A stretch of DNA of 64,000 nucleotides, from contig CAYLRW010000001.1 of the NCBI GenBank assembly GCA_964386405.1, forward strand, positions 9,956 through 73,955. Direction: 5' to 3'. The position numbers and the translations under genes were made by a program. The notes under the pieces were generated by a model. The model saw only the letters and a program-made list of their open reading frames with translations, was not told where the DNA came from and ran no database searches. Of this stretch, positions 15,771 to 23,873 are shown one piece after another; position 1 is the first letter of the stretch; the number at the start of each line of letters is the position of its first letter. The DNA comes from RZYP01 sp964386405 (GTDB taxonomy: Bacteria > Bacillota > Negativicutes > Acidaminococcales > Acidaminococcaceae).

Positions 15771-16844
15771 CTAGTCCTTAAGTAATTCAGCATACTTCTT
15801 AGTATCAATATTCTTAATCATAGCCGTAATTAATTTTACTGCTCCCAAATAGTCATCCATATGGATTATGCTTTGATGGCTATGGATATACCTGGTAGGT
15901 ACACTAAATGTCAGGGTCAATACGCCAGCATCATGCAAATGTATACGACCGCCATCAGTAGAGCCACCTTCAGAAATGCTAATTTGGGTAGGTACGCCAA
16001 TCTCCTTGGCTACTGAAAAAGCATAGTCTCGCAAAGCAATATTTGGCAGCATGCCAGCATCATATATTGTAATTGCAATACCCTTACCAATTTTTGCAGG
16101 AGCTATATCATCTGAGACACCAGGCGTGCCTCCAGCAACGCAAGTATCTATGACAAAAGCAATATCAGGTTTAAGCATATTAACGCTAGTCTGTGCTCCC
16201 CGCAGACCAACTTCTTCCTGCACCGTCGCAACACCATAAACAGTGTTTTGATGTTTAGCTGCAGCAACCTGTTCCATAACATCAGCCATAATTGCACAGC
16301 CAATTCTGTTATCCCACGCCTTGCCAAGAAGAGTTTTACCATCCCCCATAACTGCAAAAGCAGCGTATGGGGTAGCAGCAGAACCTTCTGTTACGCCCAG
16401 CAACCTTGCATTTGCCTCATCAGCGGCACCTATATCAATATACATATCCTTTTTCTGTACTACCTTACTACGCTCTTCCGGCGTTAAGATGTGAGGTGGT
16501 TTGCTCCCTATTACTCCAACCAAATCGCCCTTAGTACCATGTACTGTTACGCGCTGACCAAGCATGACCTGCTCCCACCAGCCGCCTAAACAAACAAAAT
16601 TAAGAAAGCCCTCTTTAGTTATATGTTTTACCATAAAACCAATTTCATCCATATGACTGGCTAGCATAATTTTTGGTTCTTTTTTCGCTCCTGCTGCCGT
16701 AAAAATGACGCTGCCCAGCTTGTCGTAAGAAACCTCCGCTTTTTTATCCAAGCGTTCTATCAGTAAATCTTTAATTCTTCCTTCAAAACCAGAAACTCCA
16801 CAAGTTTCTGAGTATTTTTTCAACCATTTCATTTTTTCATCCAT
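15771..16844 (-). CDS. M42-family metal-dependent aminopeptidase
   Basis: A cytoplasmic dinuclear-metal aminopeptidase of the M42 family (glutamyl/deblocking aminopeptidases that form tetrahedral particles). Visible ligands and catalytic residues are His in SHMDEIGF, the bridging Asp in KAWDNRIGC, Glu-Glu in TVQEEVGLRGA, Asp in VIDTCVAGG, and His in YIHSHQSIIH. The frame is open for 16 codons farther up, but AAGGAG lies eight bases before the ATG at 16844, giving 357 residues. It has its own strong promoter (16898-16926). Confidence 0.92.
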   Translation of the reverse strand: MDEKMKWLKKYSETCGVSGFEGRIKDLLIERLDKKAEVSYDKLGSVIFTAAGAKKEPKIMLASHMDEIGFMVKHITKEGFLNFVCLGGWWEQVMLGQRVTVHGTKGDLVGVIGSKPPHILTPEERSKVVQKKDMYIDIGAADEANARLLGVTEGSAATPYAAFAVMGDGKTLLGKAWDNRIGCAIMADVMEQVAAAKHQNTVYGVATVQEEVGLRGAQTSVNMLKPDIAFVIDTCVAGGTPGVSDDIAPAKIGKGIAITIYDAGMLPNIALRDYAFSVAKEIGVPTQISISEGGSTDGGRIHLHDAGVLTLTFSVPTRYIHSHQSIIHMDDYLGAVKLITAMIKNIDTKKYAELLKD

Positions 16845-16897
16845 AACCGGTTCTCCTTCATAAGAAATGTTATCTATGAAACTCTTAAACAATTCAC

Positions 16898-16926
16898 ATT
16901 ATATCATCTCAAAACATCATTGTCGA
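16898..16926 (-). promoter_or_regulatory. Promoter of the M42 peptidase/ndk/PduO unit
   Basis: TCGACA (16921-16926), 17 bases, TATAAT (16898-16903) on the minus strand: five of six and six of six matches to consensus. Confidence 0.8.
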
Positions 16927-16941
16927 AGCTTTTAAAAGAAA

Positions 16942-16971
16942 AACAAGGTAAAGCATATGCTTTACCTTGTT
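16942..16971 (-). terminator. Terminator of htpX
   Basis: A perfect 30-base palindrome directly after the htpX stop, followed on the minus strand by TTTTCTTTT. Confidence 0.85.
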
Positions 16972-16980
16972 AACAATTAC

Positions 16981-17856
16981 TTAAACCCTATCAATTCTAC
17001 GTGCAAGTTCTTTAAGTTTTTCGATTCTACTTTCTGTCGTTGGGTGCGTGCTGAAAAGATTCATCAATGCTTTATGGCTTGCCGACAAAGGATTAATGAT
17101 AAACATGTGGGCCGTCGAAGCAGTTGCTTCAGGCATTATCCTTCTGTGTGCATAATCATCAATTTTTGCCAAAGCACTTGCTAACGCCAAAGGATTGCCG
17201 CACATCCTGCCGCCAGATTCATCAGCCATGTATTCGCGTGATCTGGAAATACCAAATTGAATCAAAGTAGCAGCTATCGGAGCAATAATAACGGTTACCA
17301 GCAAACCAGCAATACCTCCATTGCTTTCTTCATCATTATTGCCGCGGCCAAACCCGCCGAAAATAGCCCCCCACTGAACAATGTTACCAATCGTAGATAT
17401 TACACCAGCAATTGTGGCGACAATAGTACTTATTAAAATATCGTGGTTTTTAATGTGGCTAAGTTCGTGCGCTAAAACACCTTCCATCTCTTCCCTTGAT
17501 AAAAGCTGCATGATGCCGCTTGTAACTGCCACTGATGCGTGCTCGGCATTGCGTCCGGTAGCAAAAGCATTTGGAACCGGCTCATCAATAATATATACTT
17601 TTGGCATTGGCAGTTGTGCACGACGGGCCAAACCAGCAACAATTTTAATTAACTCGGGCGCTGTGTTAATGTCGACCTCTTCTGCATTATACATTTTTAA
17701 AACCATAGTATCACTATACCAGTAGCTGAAAAAATTCATTGCAATAGAAAACGCCAGCATTACAAGCATACCATTCGTACCACCGACTGCTCCACCGACA
17801 GCAACAAGAATCATTGTTAATAACGTCAACAAAAATACTGTTTTTAAACTGTTCAT
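16981..17856 (-). CDS. htpX: Membrane zinc protease HtpX
   Basis: M48 metalloprotease of the inner membrane that degrades misfolded membrane proteins. The zinc motif HELSH is at residues 130-134, with the third ligand in SREYMADE (about residue 207). Two hydrophobic segments at residues 5-45 and two more near 145-165 and 180-200 give the usual four membrane spans. The 291 residues fit the family. The ATG at 17856 has AGGAGG upstream. It has its own promoter and terminator and is therefore a single-gene unit. Confidence 0.95.
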   Translation of the reverse strand: MNSLKTVFLLTLLTMILVAVGGAVGGTNGMLVMLAFSIAMNFFSYWYSDTMVLKMYNAEEVDINTAPELIKIVAGLARRAQLPMPKVYIIDEPVPNAFATGRNAEHASVAVTSGIMQLLSREEMEGVLAHELSHIKNHDILISTIVATIAGVISTIGNIVQWGAIFGGFGRGNNDEESNGGIAGLLVTVIIAPIAATLIQFGISRSREYMADESGGRMCGNPLALASALAKIDDYAHRRIMPEATASTAHMFIINPLSASHKALMNLFSTHPTTESRIEKLKELARRIDRV

Positions 17857-17895
17857 ATATCCTCCTAAAGTATGTAGCTATAAGCTATTATGAAC

Positions 17896-17924
17896 ATTAT
17901 ATAAAAGCTTTAACAGTCCTACAA
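17896..17924 (-). promoter_or_regulatory. Promoter of htpX
   Basis: TTGTAG (17919-17924), 17 bases, perfect TATAAT (17896-17901) on the minus strand, about 40 bases before the htpX start. Confidence 0.65.
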
Positions 17925-17967
17925 GAGATAAAAGTAAAGAATATGTGAAAAATTTACTTATTGGGTA

Positions 17968-18402
17968 TTATTTTTCTATTTGTGCCTTTACAGCTGCCAG
18001 CATATTTTCACTGTTTTCACGTACTTTTCGTTTTAAAATAGGATTTAGCAGACCAGCAATCATCGGTATGCCAAATTCAAAATCAACAGAAAGCACAACT
18101 TCCACTCCATCATTTGAATCAGAAAGCCGCCATTCACCTTCCATTTTTTTTAAGTCGCCTTCAGTTTGCTTATAGGTAATTCTTTTTTCAGCATCATAAA
18201 AATTATCTTTTTCAGTCCAGACTATACGCCTGCCATCGACATTTGAGATCCAATGGCTAATAGTATAATCCGTCCCCTTTTCTAAAATTTTGACGCTTTC
18301 AAGGTCATTCATGAAGCTTGGATATGCTTCCATATTTTTGACTATATTATAAATATCATCAATGTCACCATTAATTATTGTTTTTGTTTCCACATAAGGC
18401 AT
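17968..18402 (-). CDS. SRPBCC-fold protein (polyketide cyclase / COQ10-like)
   Basis: A 144-residue START/Bet v1-like protein. The N-terminus VETKTIINGDIDDIYNIVKNMEAYPSF-type pattern (residues 4-30), the central WTEKDNFYDAEKRITYKQTEGDL and the C-terminal long helix are typical of the coenzyme Q-binding/RatA-like branch. The family binds hydrophobic ligands in a helix-grip pocket; the ligand here is unknown. It begins 17 bases after the aminotransferase gene and closes that operon. No clear terminator follows before the htpX promoter. Any enzymatic role is unproven. Confidence 0.8.
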   Translation of the reverse strand: MPYVETKTIINGDIDDIYNIVKNMEAYPSFMNDLESVKILEKGTDYTISHWISNVDGRRIVWTEKDNFYDAEKRITYKQTEGDLKKMEGEWRLSDSNDGVEVVLSVDFEFGIPMIAGLLNPILKRKVRENSENMLAAVKAQIEK

Positions 18403-18419
18403 CTTTATTACACACTCCC

Positions 18420-19661
18420 TTATAGTTCCTCAATAACATCATTGGTTTGTTGTATAGCTTTACGAAAAGCTGCTAAAACTTGGTCAATAACTTCAATAGG
18501 CATTATTAAAGGCGGCTCCATGCGAATTACTTTAGGATTGTTGAGGGTATAGGCAATCAAGATATTGCTATCAATCATCAAGGACATCAGCATGCCTCCG
18601 GCACCTTCTTTAGTCAGTTCAATGCCAATCATCATACCCAGCCCGCGTACCTCTTTAATAACCAAAGGATAATCCTTCTGTATCTCTTCTAAACCTTTTT
18701 TTAAATATGCGCCGGCAGCGGCACCACGATTCAGCAAATCCTCTTCTTCGATAACTTTCAAAGTAGCTATACCTGCTACACAAGCCATTTGGTTGCCGCC
18801 AAATGTCGAAGTATGTAAGAAAGGTGACTCAATTAGTCCAGACCATACTTCTGGTGTAGCTGTAAAAGAACCAATGGGCATAATGCCTCCGCCAAGAGCC
18901 TTAGCCAATGCCATAATATCAGGAGTAACGCCTTCATGGTCGACAGCAAACCACTTGCCAGTACGGCCTATGCCTGTCTGAACTTCATCAGCTATCATCA
19001 ACACACCGTATTTATCACACAAATTACGAACCGCAGTCAGATAACCAGCAGGCGGTACAATAATGCCGCCTTCACCTTGAACAGGTTCCAGAATTACAGC
19101 GGCAGTATCAGTATCAATCGCAGCTTCCATCGCCGCTATATTGCCAAATTCAACATGCGTAAAATTTTGCAATAAAGGTTCAAATGGTTTTCTGAATAAA
19201 TCTCTGCCCGTAGCAGTCAAAGAACCGTATGTCTTGCCGTGAAACGCATTTTGAGCAGCTATATATTTCTTTCTGCCTGTTGCCAGTCTTGCTATTTTCA
19301 GAGCGCCTTCTACGGCCTCAGTTCCACTGTTAACAAAGAAACTGTACTGAAGATTACCAGGAGTAATCTCAGCCAAGCGTTCAGCTAAATCGGCCATAGG
19401 ACGATTAAATAATATTTCTCCGCACATTGGAATAGTGTCTAAAGCACCTTTAACAGCTTCAACTATTTTTGGATGACGATGTCCCAGACAAAACATACCA
19501 TAGCCGCCAAGGCAGTCGATGAATTCCCTGCCATCACTATCGGTTATTATCCATCCTTCAGCCTTTGTTTCTACGCTTGCCAGTCCCATAAACCTGAATA
19601 AACGTGCTACTGCTGGATTAAGGTATTTTTCATATTTTTCAATTGTTTCTTCTACATACAT
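18420..19661 (-). CDS. Class III PLP-dependent aminotransferase (putrescine aminotransferase-like)
   Basis: Class III (ornithine/putrescine/GABA type) transaminase, 413 residues. PLP-phosphate binding is seen in FVNSGTEAVEGA, the ring-stacking region in AFHGKTYGSLTATGR, the Asp of the pyridine nitrogen in IADEVQTGIGRTGKWF, and the Schiff-base Lys in MALAKALGGG. Closest in feel to YgjG-type putrescine aminotransferases, but the substrate is not certain. An in-frame GTG at 19670 overlaps the ribosome site, so the ATG at 19661 is preferred. It lies between the YibQ-like gene and an SRPBCC gene. Confidence 0.85.
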   Translation of the reverse strand: MYVEETIEKYEKYLNPAVARLFRFMGLASVETKAEGWIITDSDGREFIDCLGGYGMFCLGHRHPKIVEAVKGALDTIPMCGEILFNRPMADLAERLAEITPGNLQYSFFVNSGTEAVEGALKIARLATGRKKYIAAQNAFHGKTYGSLTATGRDLFRKPFEPLLQNFTHVEFGNIAAMEAAIDTDTAAVILEPVQGEGGIIVPPAGYLTAVRNLCDKYGVLMIADEVQTGIGRTGKWFAVDHEGVTPDIMALAKALGGGIMPIGSFTATPEVWSGLIESPFLHTSTFGGNQMACVAGIATLKVIEEEDLLNRGAAAGAYLKKGLEEIQKDYPLVIKEVRGLGMMIGIELTKEGAGGMLMSLMIDSNILIAYTLNNPKVIRMEPPLIMPIEVIDQVLAAFRKAIQQTNDVIEEL

Positions 19662-19693
19662 AATATTCACACCTCTGATATATAAAAATATGA

Positions 19694-20896
19694 TTAATGT
19701 ACAATACTAGAAGCACTGACGAATTTGATGCCACTATCTTTTAAAGAACTATAGACTTCCGACCATGCTTTAGCGGTATTTGGTCTGGCATGACATATTA
19801 CTACTGCAAGACCGTTTTTGTCAGCCATTTCAGCCGCTGCCCAGATATTTTTCTTTATATCATCCACATCGGAACTGTTATCCAGAAACTTCTGGTTTCT
19901 GGCGGTTGGTATACCTAATTCCTCTGCCGCCTGGTCACCTATTGATTTTGAATAAGTATTGCTATCAATAAAAAACAACCCTTCTGCTTTCAGTACTTCA
20001 AGAACTGCTTTCATAGTAGTTCGATTAGAAGTTGCTTTTGACCCCTGATGATTATTAACACCAGCTATGCCAGGTAAACTATCAACTGCCTCTTTGGTAT
20101 ACGCCTGTACTTCGTCCTTCGTCATAGCAACGGTAACCATCTTTGATTCAGAAGCAGCTGATGGATCTAAAGGCTCCATGGGCAGATGCAGCATTGCCTC
20201 TTTGCCATTACTTTGAATAACACTAAGAGCAGCGCTGCTGTTCGCTTTAAATGGTAATATTGCAAAACTCATTTTAATTGGCAAACCGGATAATTTCTGC
20301 ACCGGAGCAAGATCATACCCACAGTCATCAACAATAACAGCCAGATTTCCGCTATATTTCTTGTCCTTAGTTGCATTATATACTGTCAACGTATCGGTAA
20401 TGCATGTTACTTCCTGAGTTCCTGCCTTCCCGTAAATAGCAACTTCAAGAACTATCGCTTTACTTCCAGCAAACGATGTATTTTTCCTGGAAATTATGAA
20501 AAGATTTTCAGCTTTTGCTTTGCCGGTAATCCATGTCGCTGCAGCTTCCAAGTCTTCTGCTGTTGGGACACTTACTGCTAATTTTCGTTCAGTCCATAGG
20601 ATATTTCCTTTTTTATCAGCACGTTCCTCTTTGCGTTCCACAACATCATTATCAGAAACGCTCCATGATGTCTTCGAAGCAAAAATATTATCAAGCGCTT
20701 CATGAGCAGACTTTGATCTGCCACGCAAATCCAAGTCAGCAGACTGCACTTTTTGTTTGCCATCATCAGAATTTTTTTTAGCTGTATCTTTGCCAGATGC
20801 ATAAAAAAAACCACCGGCAACAGCTAATGCCAAGAAAATAATTAAAAGTAAAAAACCGCTGCCTCGTGAATTTCTTCTTCTAATTCTTTTTGCCAT
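19694..20896 (-). CDS. Divergent polysaccharide deacetylase (YibQ/DUF610 family), membrane-anchored
   Basis: A 400-residue extracytoplasmic protein. A basic N-terminus (KRIRRRNSRG) is followed by one membrane span at about residues 14-34, a variable region, and the divergent deacetylase domain from about residue 185: LAVIVDDCGYD, MSFAILPF, AMLHLPMEPLD, GVNNHQGSKAT, LFFIDSNTYS and VICHARP. The residues keep the NodB-like barrel. The family is linked to envelope polysaccharide. The start at 20896 has AGGAGG five bases before it; the open frame upstream to 20938 overlaps xerD and is not used. Confidence 0.9.
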   Translation of the reverse strand: MAKRIRRRNSRGSGFLLLIIFLALAVAGGFFYASGKDTAKKNSDDGKQKVQSADLDLRGRSKSAHEALDNIFASKTSWSVSDNDVVERKEERADKKGNILWTERKLAVSVPTAEDLEAAATWITGKAKAENLFIISRKNTSFAGSKAIVLEVAIYGKAGTQEVTCITDTLTVYNATKDKKYSGNLAVIVDDCGYDLAPVQKLSGLPIKMSFAILPFKANSSAALSVIQSNGKEAMLHLPMEPLDPSAASESKMVTVAMTKDEVQAYTKEAVDSLPGIAGVNNHQGSKATSNRTTMKAVLEVLKAEGLFFIDSNTYSKSIGDQAAEELGIPTARNQKFLDNSSDVDDIKKNIWAAAEMADKNGLAVVICHARPNTAKAWSEVYSSLKDSGIKFVSASSIVH

Positions 20897-20912
20897 GTCG
20901 TCCTCCTGGTAA

Positions 20913-21794
20913 TTAGGCACGTGGATGTGCTTTGTCATATATCAGTCGCAAACGTTTATTTGTTAAGTGCGTATAAATTTGGGTAGTAGAAATATCCGAA
21001 TGTCCCAATAGTTCCTGCACGCTCCTCAGATCAGCACCATTGTCCAACAAGTGCGTTGCAAAGGAGTGCCGTAATATGTGGGGTGATAATTCTTTGCGAA
21101 TACCTGCTTTTTCCCCATAATCTTTGATAATTTGCCAAAATCGCTGTCTGGTCAAGCCGTTACCATAAACAGAGAGAAACAAGTGTTTTTCATCATTGTT
21201 ATTAGTATGTAAATACTTCGGCCGCACGACATTAAGATAGGTGTCCAAATAGCTTATCGCCGTTTTGCCTAAAGGAATTATTCTTTCCTTTGAACCTTTG
21301 CCAAAAGCAATCACATACTTCATATTTAGATTTAGATTGGAAACGTTAAGATTTACCATTTCAGATACACGCATGCCTGTTGCATAAAGCAATTCCAGCA
21401 TAGTACGATCACGATAGCCTTCATCAGTAGCTGTATCGGGAGCATCTAGAAGCATCTCAACCTCATTAAGGTTGAGAACACGCGGCAGCCTTGTTCCTTT
21501 CGTTCCAGCTTCAATTACTTGGGCAGGGTCGGAAGCAATATAGCCTTCTGCATTCATAAAGCGATAGAAAGATTTAAGAGCAGCTAATCTGCGGGCAATA
21601 CTGGTAGGAGCGTATCCTTTGTTTTTCAGATATTGCATATAAGCAATTATATCTGAGCGCTTAACTTGGCGAAGATCTTTTTCAGCATTTGCTTGAAAAA
21701 GTTCAATGTCACGAACATATGCCTGTTTGGTGTTTGGTGATAAACCTAGTTCGACAGTAATATATTCAAGAAAAAGTTTAACATCAGCAACCAT
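20913..21794 (-). CDS. xerD: Site-specific tyrosine recombinase XerD
   Basis: Resolves chromosome dimers at dif with FtsK. The 293 residues have a SAM-like N-terminal core-binding domain and the catalytic domain with Arg in ATGMRVSE, Lys in FGKGSKERIIPLG, His and Arg in SPHILRHSFATHLL, His in ELLGHSDISTTQ, and nucleophile Tyr in IYTHL. The ATG at 21794 has AGGAGG upstream. No xerC is in view. It lies downstream of hfq beyond a weak terminator and overlaps no gene once the YibQ-like start is corrected. Confidence 0.93.
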   Translation of the reverse strand: MVADVKLFLEYITVELGLSPNTKQAYVRDIELFQANAEKDLRQVKRSDIIAYMQYLKNKGYAPTSIARRLAALKSFYRFMNAEGYIASDPAQVIEAGTKGTRLPRVLNLNEVEMLLDAPDTATDEGYRDRTMLELLYATGMRVSEMVNLNVSNLNLNMKYVIAFGKGSKERIIPLGKTAISYLDTYLNVVRPKYLHTNNNDEKHLFLSVYGNGLTRQRFWQIIKDYGEKAGIRKELSPHILRHSFATHLLDNGADLRSVQELLGHSDISTTQIYTHLTNKRLRLIYDKAHPRA

Positions 21795-21815
21795 AAAAAG
21801 GCCTCCTAAAAAAGA

Positions 21816-21840
21816 AAAGCTACACTAAGAGTGAGCCTTT
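21816..21840 (-). terminator. Weak terminator or attenuator between hfq and xerD
   Basis: An imperfect hairpin (AGTG with CACT, AGC with GCT) followed on the minus strand by TTTTCTTTTTT, directly before the xerD ribosome site. No promoter is seen for xerD, so partial readthrough is likely. Confidence 0.45.
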
Positions 21841-21848
21841 CTTAATAC

Positions 21849-22109
21849 TTATTCCTTTTTTTCCGCTTTTTCTGCCACCATTATCTGAATGCTAGCCACT
21901 GGTGCAATTGTAGAAATAGCATGTTTATAAACCAGCTGTTGCTTACCATCATTCTCAATGATTACTGTAAAATTATCGAAGCCTCTGACAAGTCCTCTTA
22001 TTTGAAAACCGTTTACTAGATAAATTACAACGGCAAGATTTTCTTTTCTTACATGATTCAAAAAGCTGTCCTGCAAATTAATAGCTGTTTTTGCGGAATT
22101 AGTATTCAA
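21849..22109 (-). CDS. hfq: RNA chaperone Hfq
   Basis: Sm-like hexameric RNA chaperone that assists small-RNA pairing. The 86 residues contain the Sm1 motif ([30 protein letters not shown]) split here as LQDSFLN and [10 protein letters not shown], and the Sm2 signature [12 protein letters not shown], with the YKH that contacts RNA. The start appears to be TTG at 22109, about eight bases after a GGGG-rich ribosome site. The genomic order miaA-hfq is the classical one. Confidence 0.97.
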   Translation of the reverse strand: MNTNSAKTAINLQDSFLNHVRKENLAVVIYLVNGFQIRGLVRGFDNFTVIIENDGKQQLVYKHAISTIAPVASIQIMVAEKAEKKE

Positions 22110-22153
22110 ATTAAGCCCCCCTCATTAAAATCTCCGTCTCTAATACATTAATC

Positions 22154-23083
22154 TTACAGCAGTTTATATTTTTTAACAAGTATTTGATACATTTCTTCGA
22201 CTATCTGGTCATAATCATCATAATCTTCCAGATCAAACCATTTGATATAGGGCATCTTATTGTACCAGGTCACCTGACGCTTAGCAAAATTACGCGTATA
22301 CTGCTTAACCTTATCAATTGCTTCGTCCTTCGTAAGTTCACCATTAAAATATTGAGCAACCTGTTTATAACCTATACTCTTCATAGACTGTGCATCTGTA
22401 GGTACTCCGGTCTCCAACAATCCCTTGGTTTCTGCAAAAAGACCATCCCTGACCATCGCATCAACACGTAGATTGATGCGTTCATACAGTTTTTCTCTGG
22501 ACATACGTAACCCAAAGACAACGGCATCGTAGGCAATTTCCTCATCACGTTCCTGTGAAACCTTCTCCCCATGCAAAGCGGTCTCTATCGCTCTTATAAT
22601 TCTGCGTCTGTCATTAAAATGCAACCTATCCGCTTCCCTTTTATCCAAAGCAGCTAATCTTGCGTGCAACGCTTCATTACCATATTCATCTGCAAAACTT
22701 TCCAATTCCTTACGCAGCTCATTTTTTTCATCAATAGCTGCAAAATCATAATTTTCCAAAAGGGCCTTAATATACAAACCGGTACCACCAACAATCAGTG
22801 GAATTTTATCTTGTGCGTTCAGGTCGATAATCAGTTTCTCAGCCATCAACTTAAAATCAAACACATTAAAATTTTCATCTGGCTCCAGAATATTGACAAA
22901 ATGATGAGGGACTGATGCCAGTTCAGTATCACTTGGCTTGGCAGTCCCAATATTCATATTTCTATAAACAAGCATTGAATCACCTGATAAAATTTCCGTT
23001 TTTAAACGCATGGCCAACTTTATTCCACAATTACTCTTACCGGTAGCGGTAGGGCCAAGAATGACGACAACTTTAGGTTTCAT
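22154..23083 (-). CDS. miaA: tRNA dimethylallyltransferase MiaA
   Basis: Adds an isopentenyl group to A37 of tRNAs that read codons starting with U. The P-loop GPTATGKSNCG begins near residue 8, followed by GDSMLVYRNMNIGTAKP and LIVGGTGLYIKALL, and the C-terminal ARQ-like RNA-binding part (RNFAKRQVTWYNK). The frame is open for 26 codons upstream, overlapping the methyltransferase gene, but GGAGA lies about ten bases before the ATG at 23083, which begins MKPKVVVILGPT as in the family. 309 residues. Its partner MiaB is encoded in the same transcription unit. Confidence 0.95.
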   Translation of the reverse strand: MKPKVVVILGPTATGKSNCGIKLAMRLKTEILSGDSMLVYRNMNIGTAKPSDTELASVPHHFVNILEPDENFNVFDFKLMAEKLIIDLNAQDKIPLIVGGTGLYIKALLENYDFAAIDEKNELRKELESFADEYGNEALHARLAALDKREADRLHFNDRRRIIRAIETALHGEKVSQERDEEIAYDAVVFGLRMSREKLYERINLRVDAMVRDGLFAETKGLLETGVPTDAQSMKSIGYKQVAQYFNGELTKDEAIDKVKQYTRNFAKRQVTWYNKMPYIKWFDLEDYDDYDQIVEEMYQILVKKYKLL

Positions 23084-23087
23084 CTGA

Positions 23088-23864
23088 TTATCTTCTCCTA
23101 ATGCCATATTTAACTCTGCTGTAGCGCCCGCCTTGCACTTCTGAAATACCAAGTTTTTCAAGCGTCTTCACACTGCGTTCTTTGACAACCACTACAGGTG
23201 CAACACGTAGAGCTTGAGCAATAATATCTTCTTCAAGAGGCTCATCATATGCTAGCGGTCTTAGTGGAACCATATTGGCCGAACTCTGTACAGGATGTCG
23301 AAACATTGGATCAAAATAAACGACATCAAAAGAGTTATCTGGCAATATCTTAAAATATTCAGCAGCCGTTGTATGCACTGTTTCAATACGATGAAAAGCC
23401 TTAATCATGTTTTCATCTTTATCATGATAAGTGAGTAAACCATTCGTAACAACAAACCAAATAGGCATCGAAGCCTCTAAGGCTACTACTCTTCCTGTGT
23501 CACCACATATATGGGCAGCAATGGTCGCATCTCCTGCCAATCCCATCGTGCAATCCAAAACTTTCATACCACGTTTCAAACCGAGGGCTTCGACGAAATT
23601 ATCATTTTCTCCCAGCAAAAGCCTTTTTAGTCTCAATGCTGCCATTCCAGGATGAAAAAACAAGGTTCCTTCACAGGAAAAAACCTGTGGTCCTTTGTTA
23701 GTTGCAACAATCAAAGCGTCAAGGTTATTATCACGCAATATTGTTTCCAGATTTCCTTTGGAAAGCCTCGCAAGATAAGGTACATTTAATTCTAACGCCC
23801 ACTTTTTAGCAACTGCAGGCAAATTAGGCGAACCGTTAAGCCCTGTTATAACTGCAAAACGCAT
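23088..23864 (-). CDS. RsmJ-like class I SAM-dependent methyltransferase
   Basis: A 258-residue methyltransferase. The SAM-binding region is seen as MKVLDCTMGLAGDATIAA around residues 98-115, with the acidic end of strand 2 in VVALEAS. The motif YFDPMFRHP, near residue 180, resembles the DPMYP of RsmJ, the 16S rRNA m2G1516 methyltransferase. N-terminal residues 1-75 form a separate small domain unlike E. coli RsmJ. The substrate is not certain. It sits between mutL and miaA, nine bases after the mutL stop, with AGGAG before its ATG. Confidence 0.8.
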   Translation of the reverse strand: MRFAVITGLNGSPNLPAVAKKWALELNVPYLARLSKGNLETILRDNNLDALIVATNKGPQVFSCEGTLFFHPGMAALRLKRLLLGENDNFVEALGLKRGMKVLDCTMGLAGDATIAAHICGDTGRVVALEASMPIWFVVTNGLLTYHDKDENMIKAFHRIETVHTTAAEYFKILPDNSFDVVYFDPMFRHPVQSSANMVPLRPLAYDEPLEEDIIAQALRVAPVVVVKERSVKTLEKLGISEVQGGRYSRVKYGIRRR

Positions 23865-23873
23865 ACTAATCTC

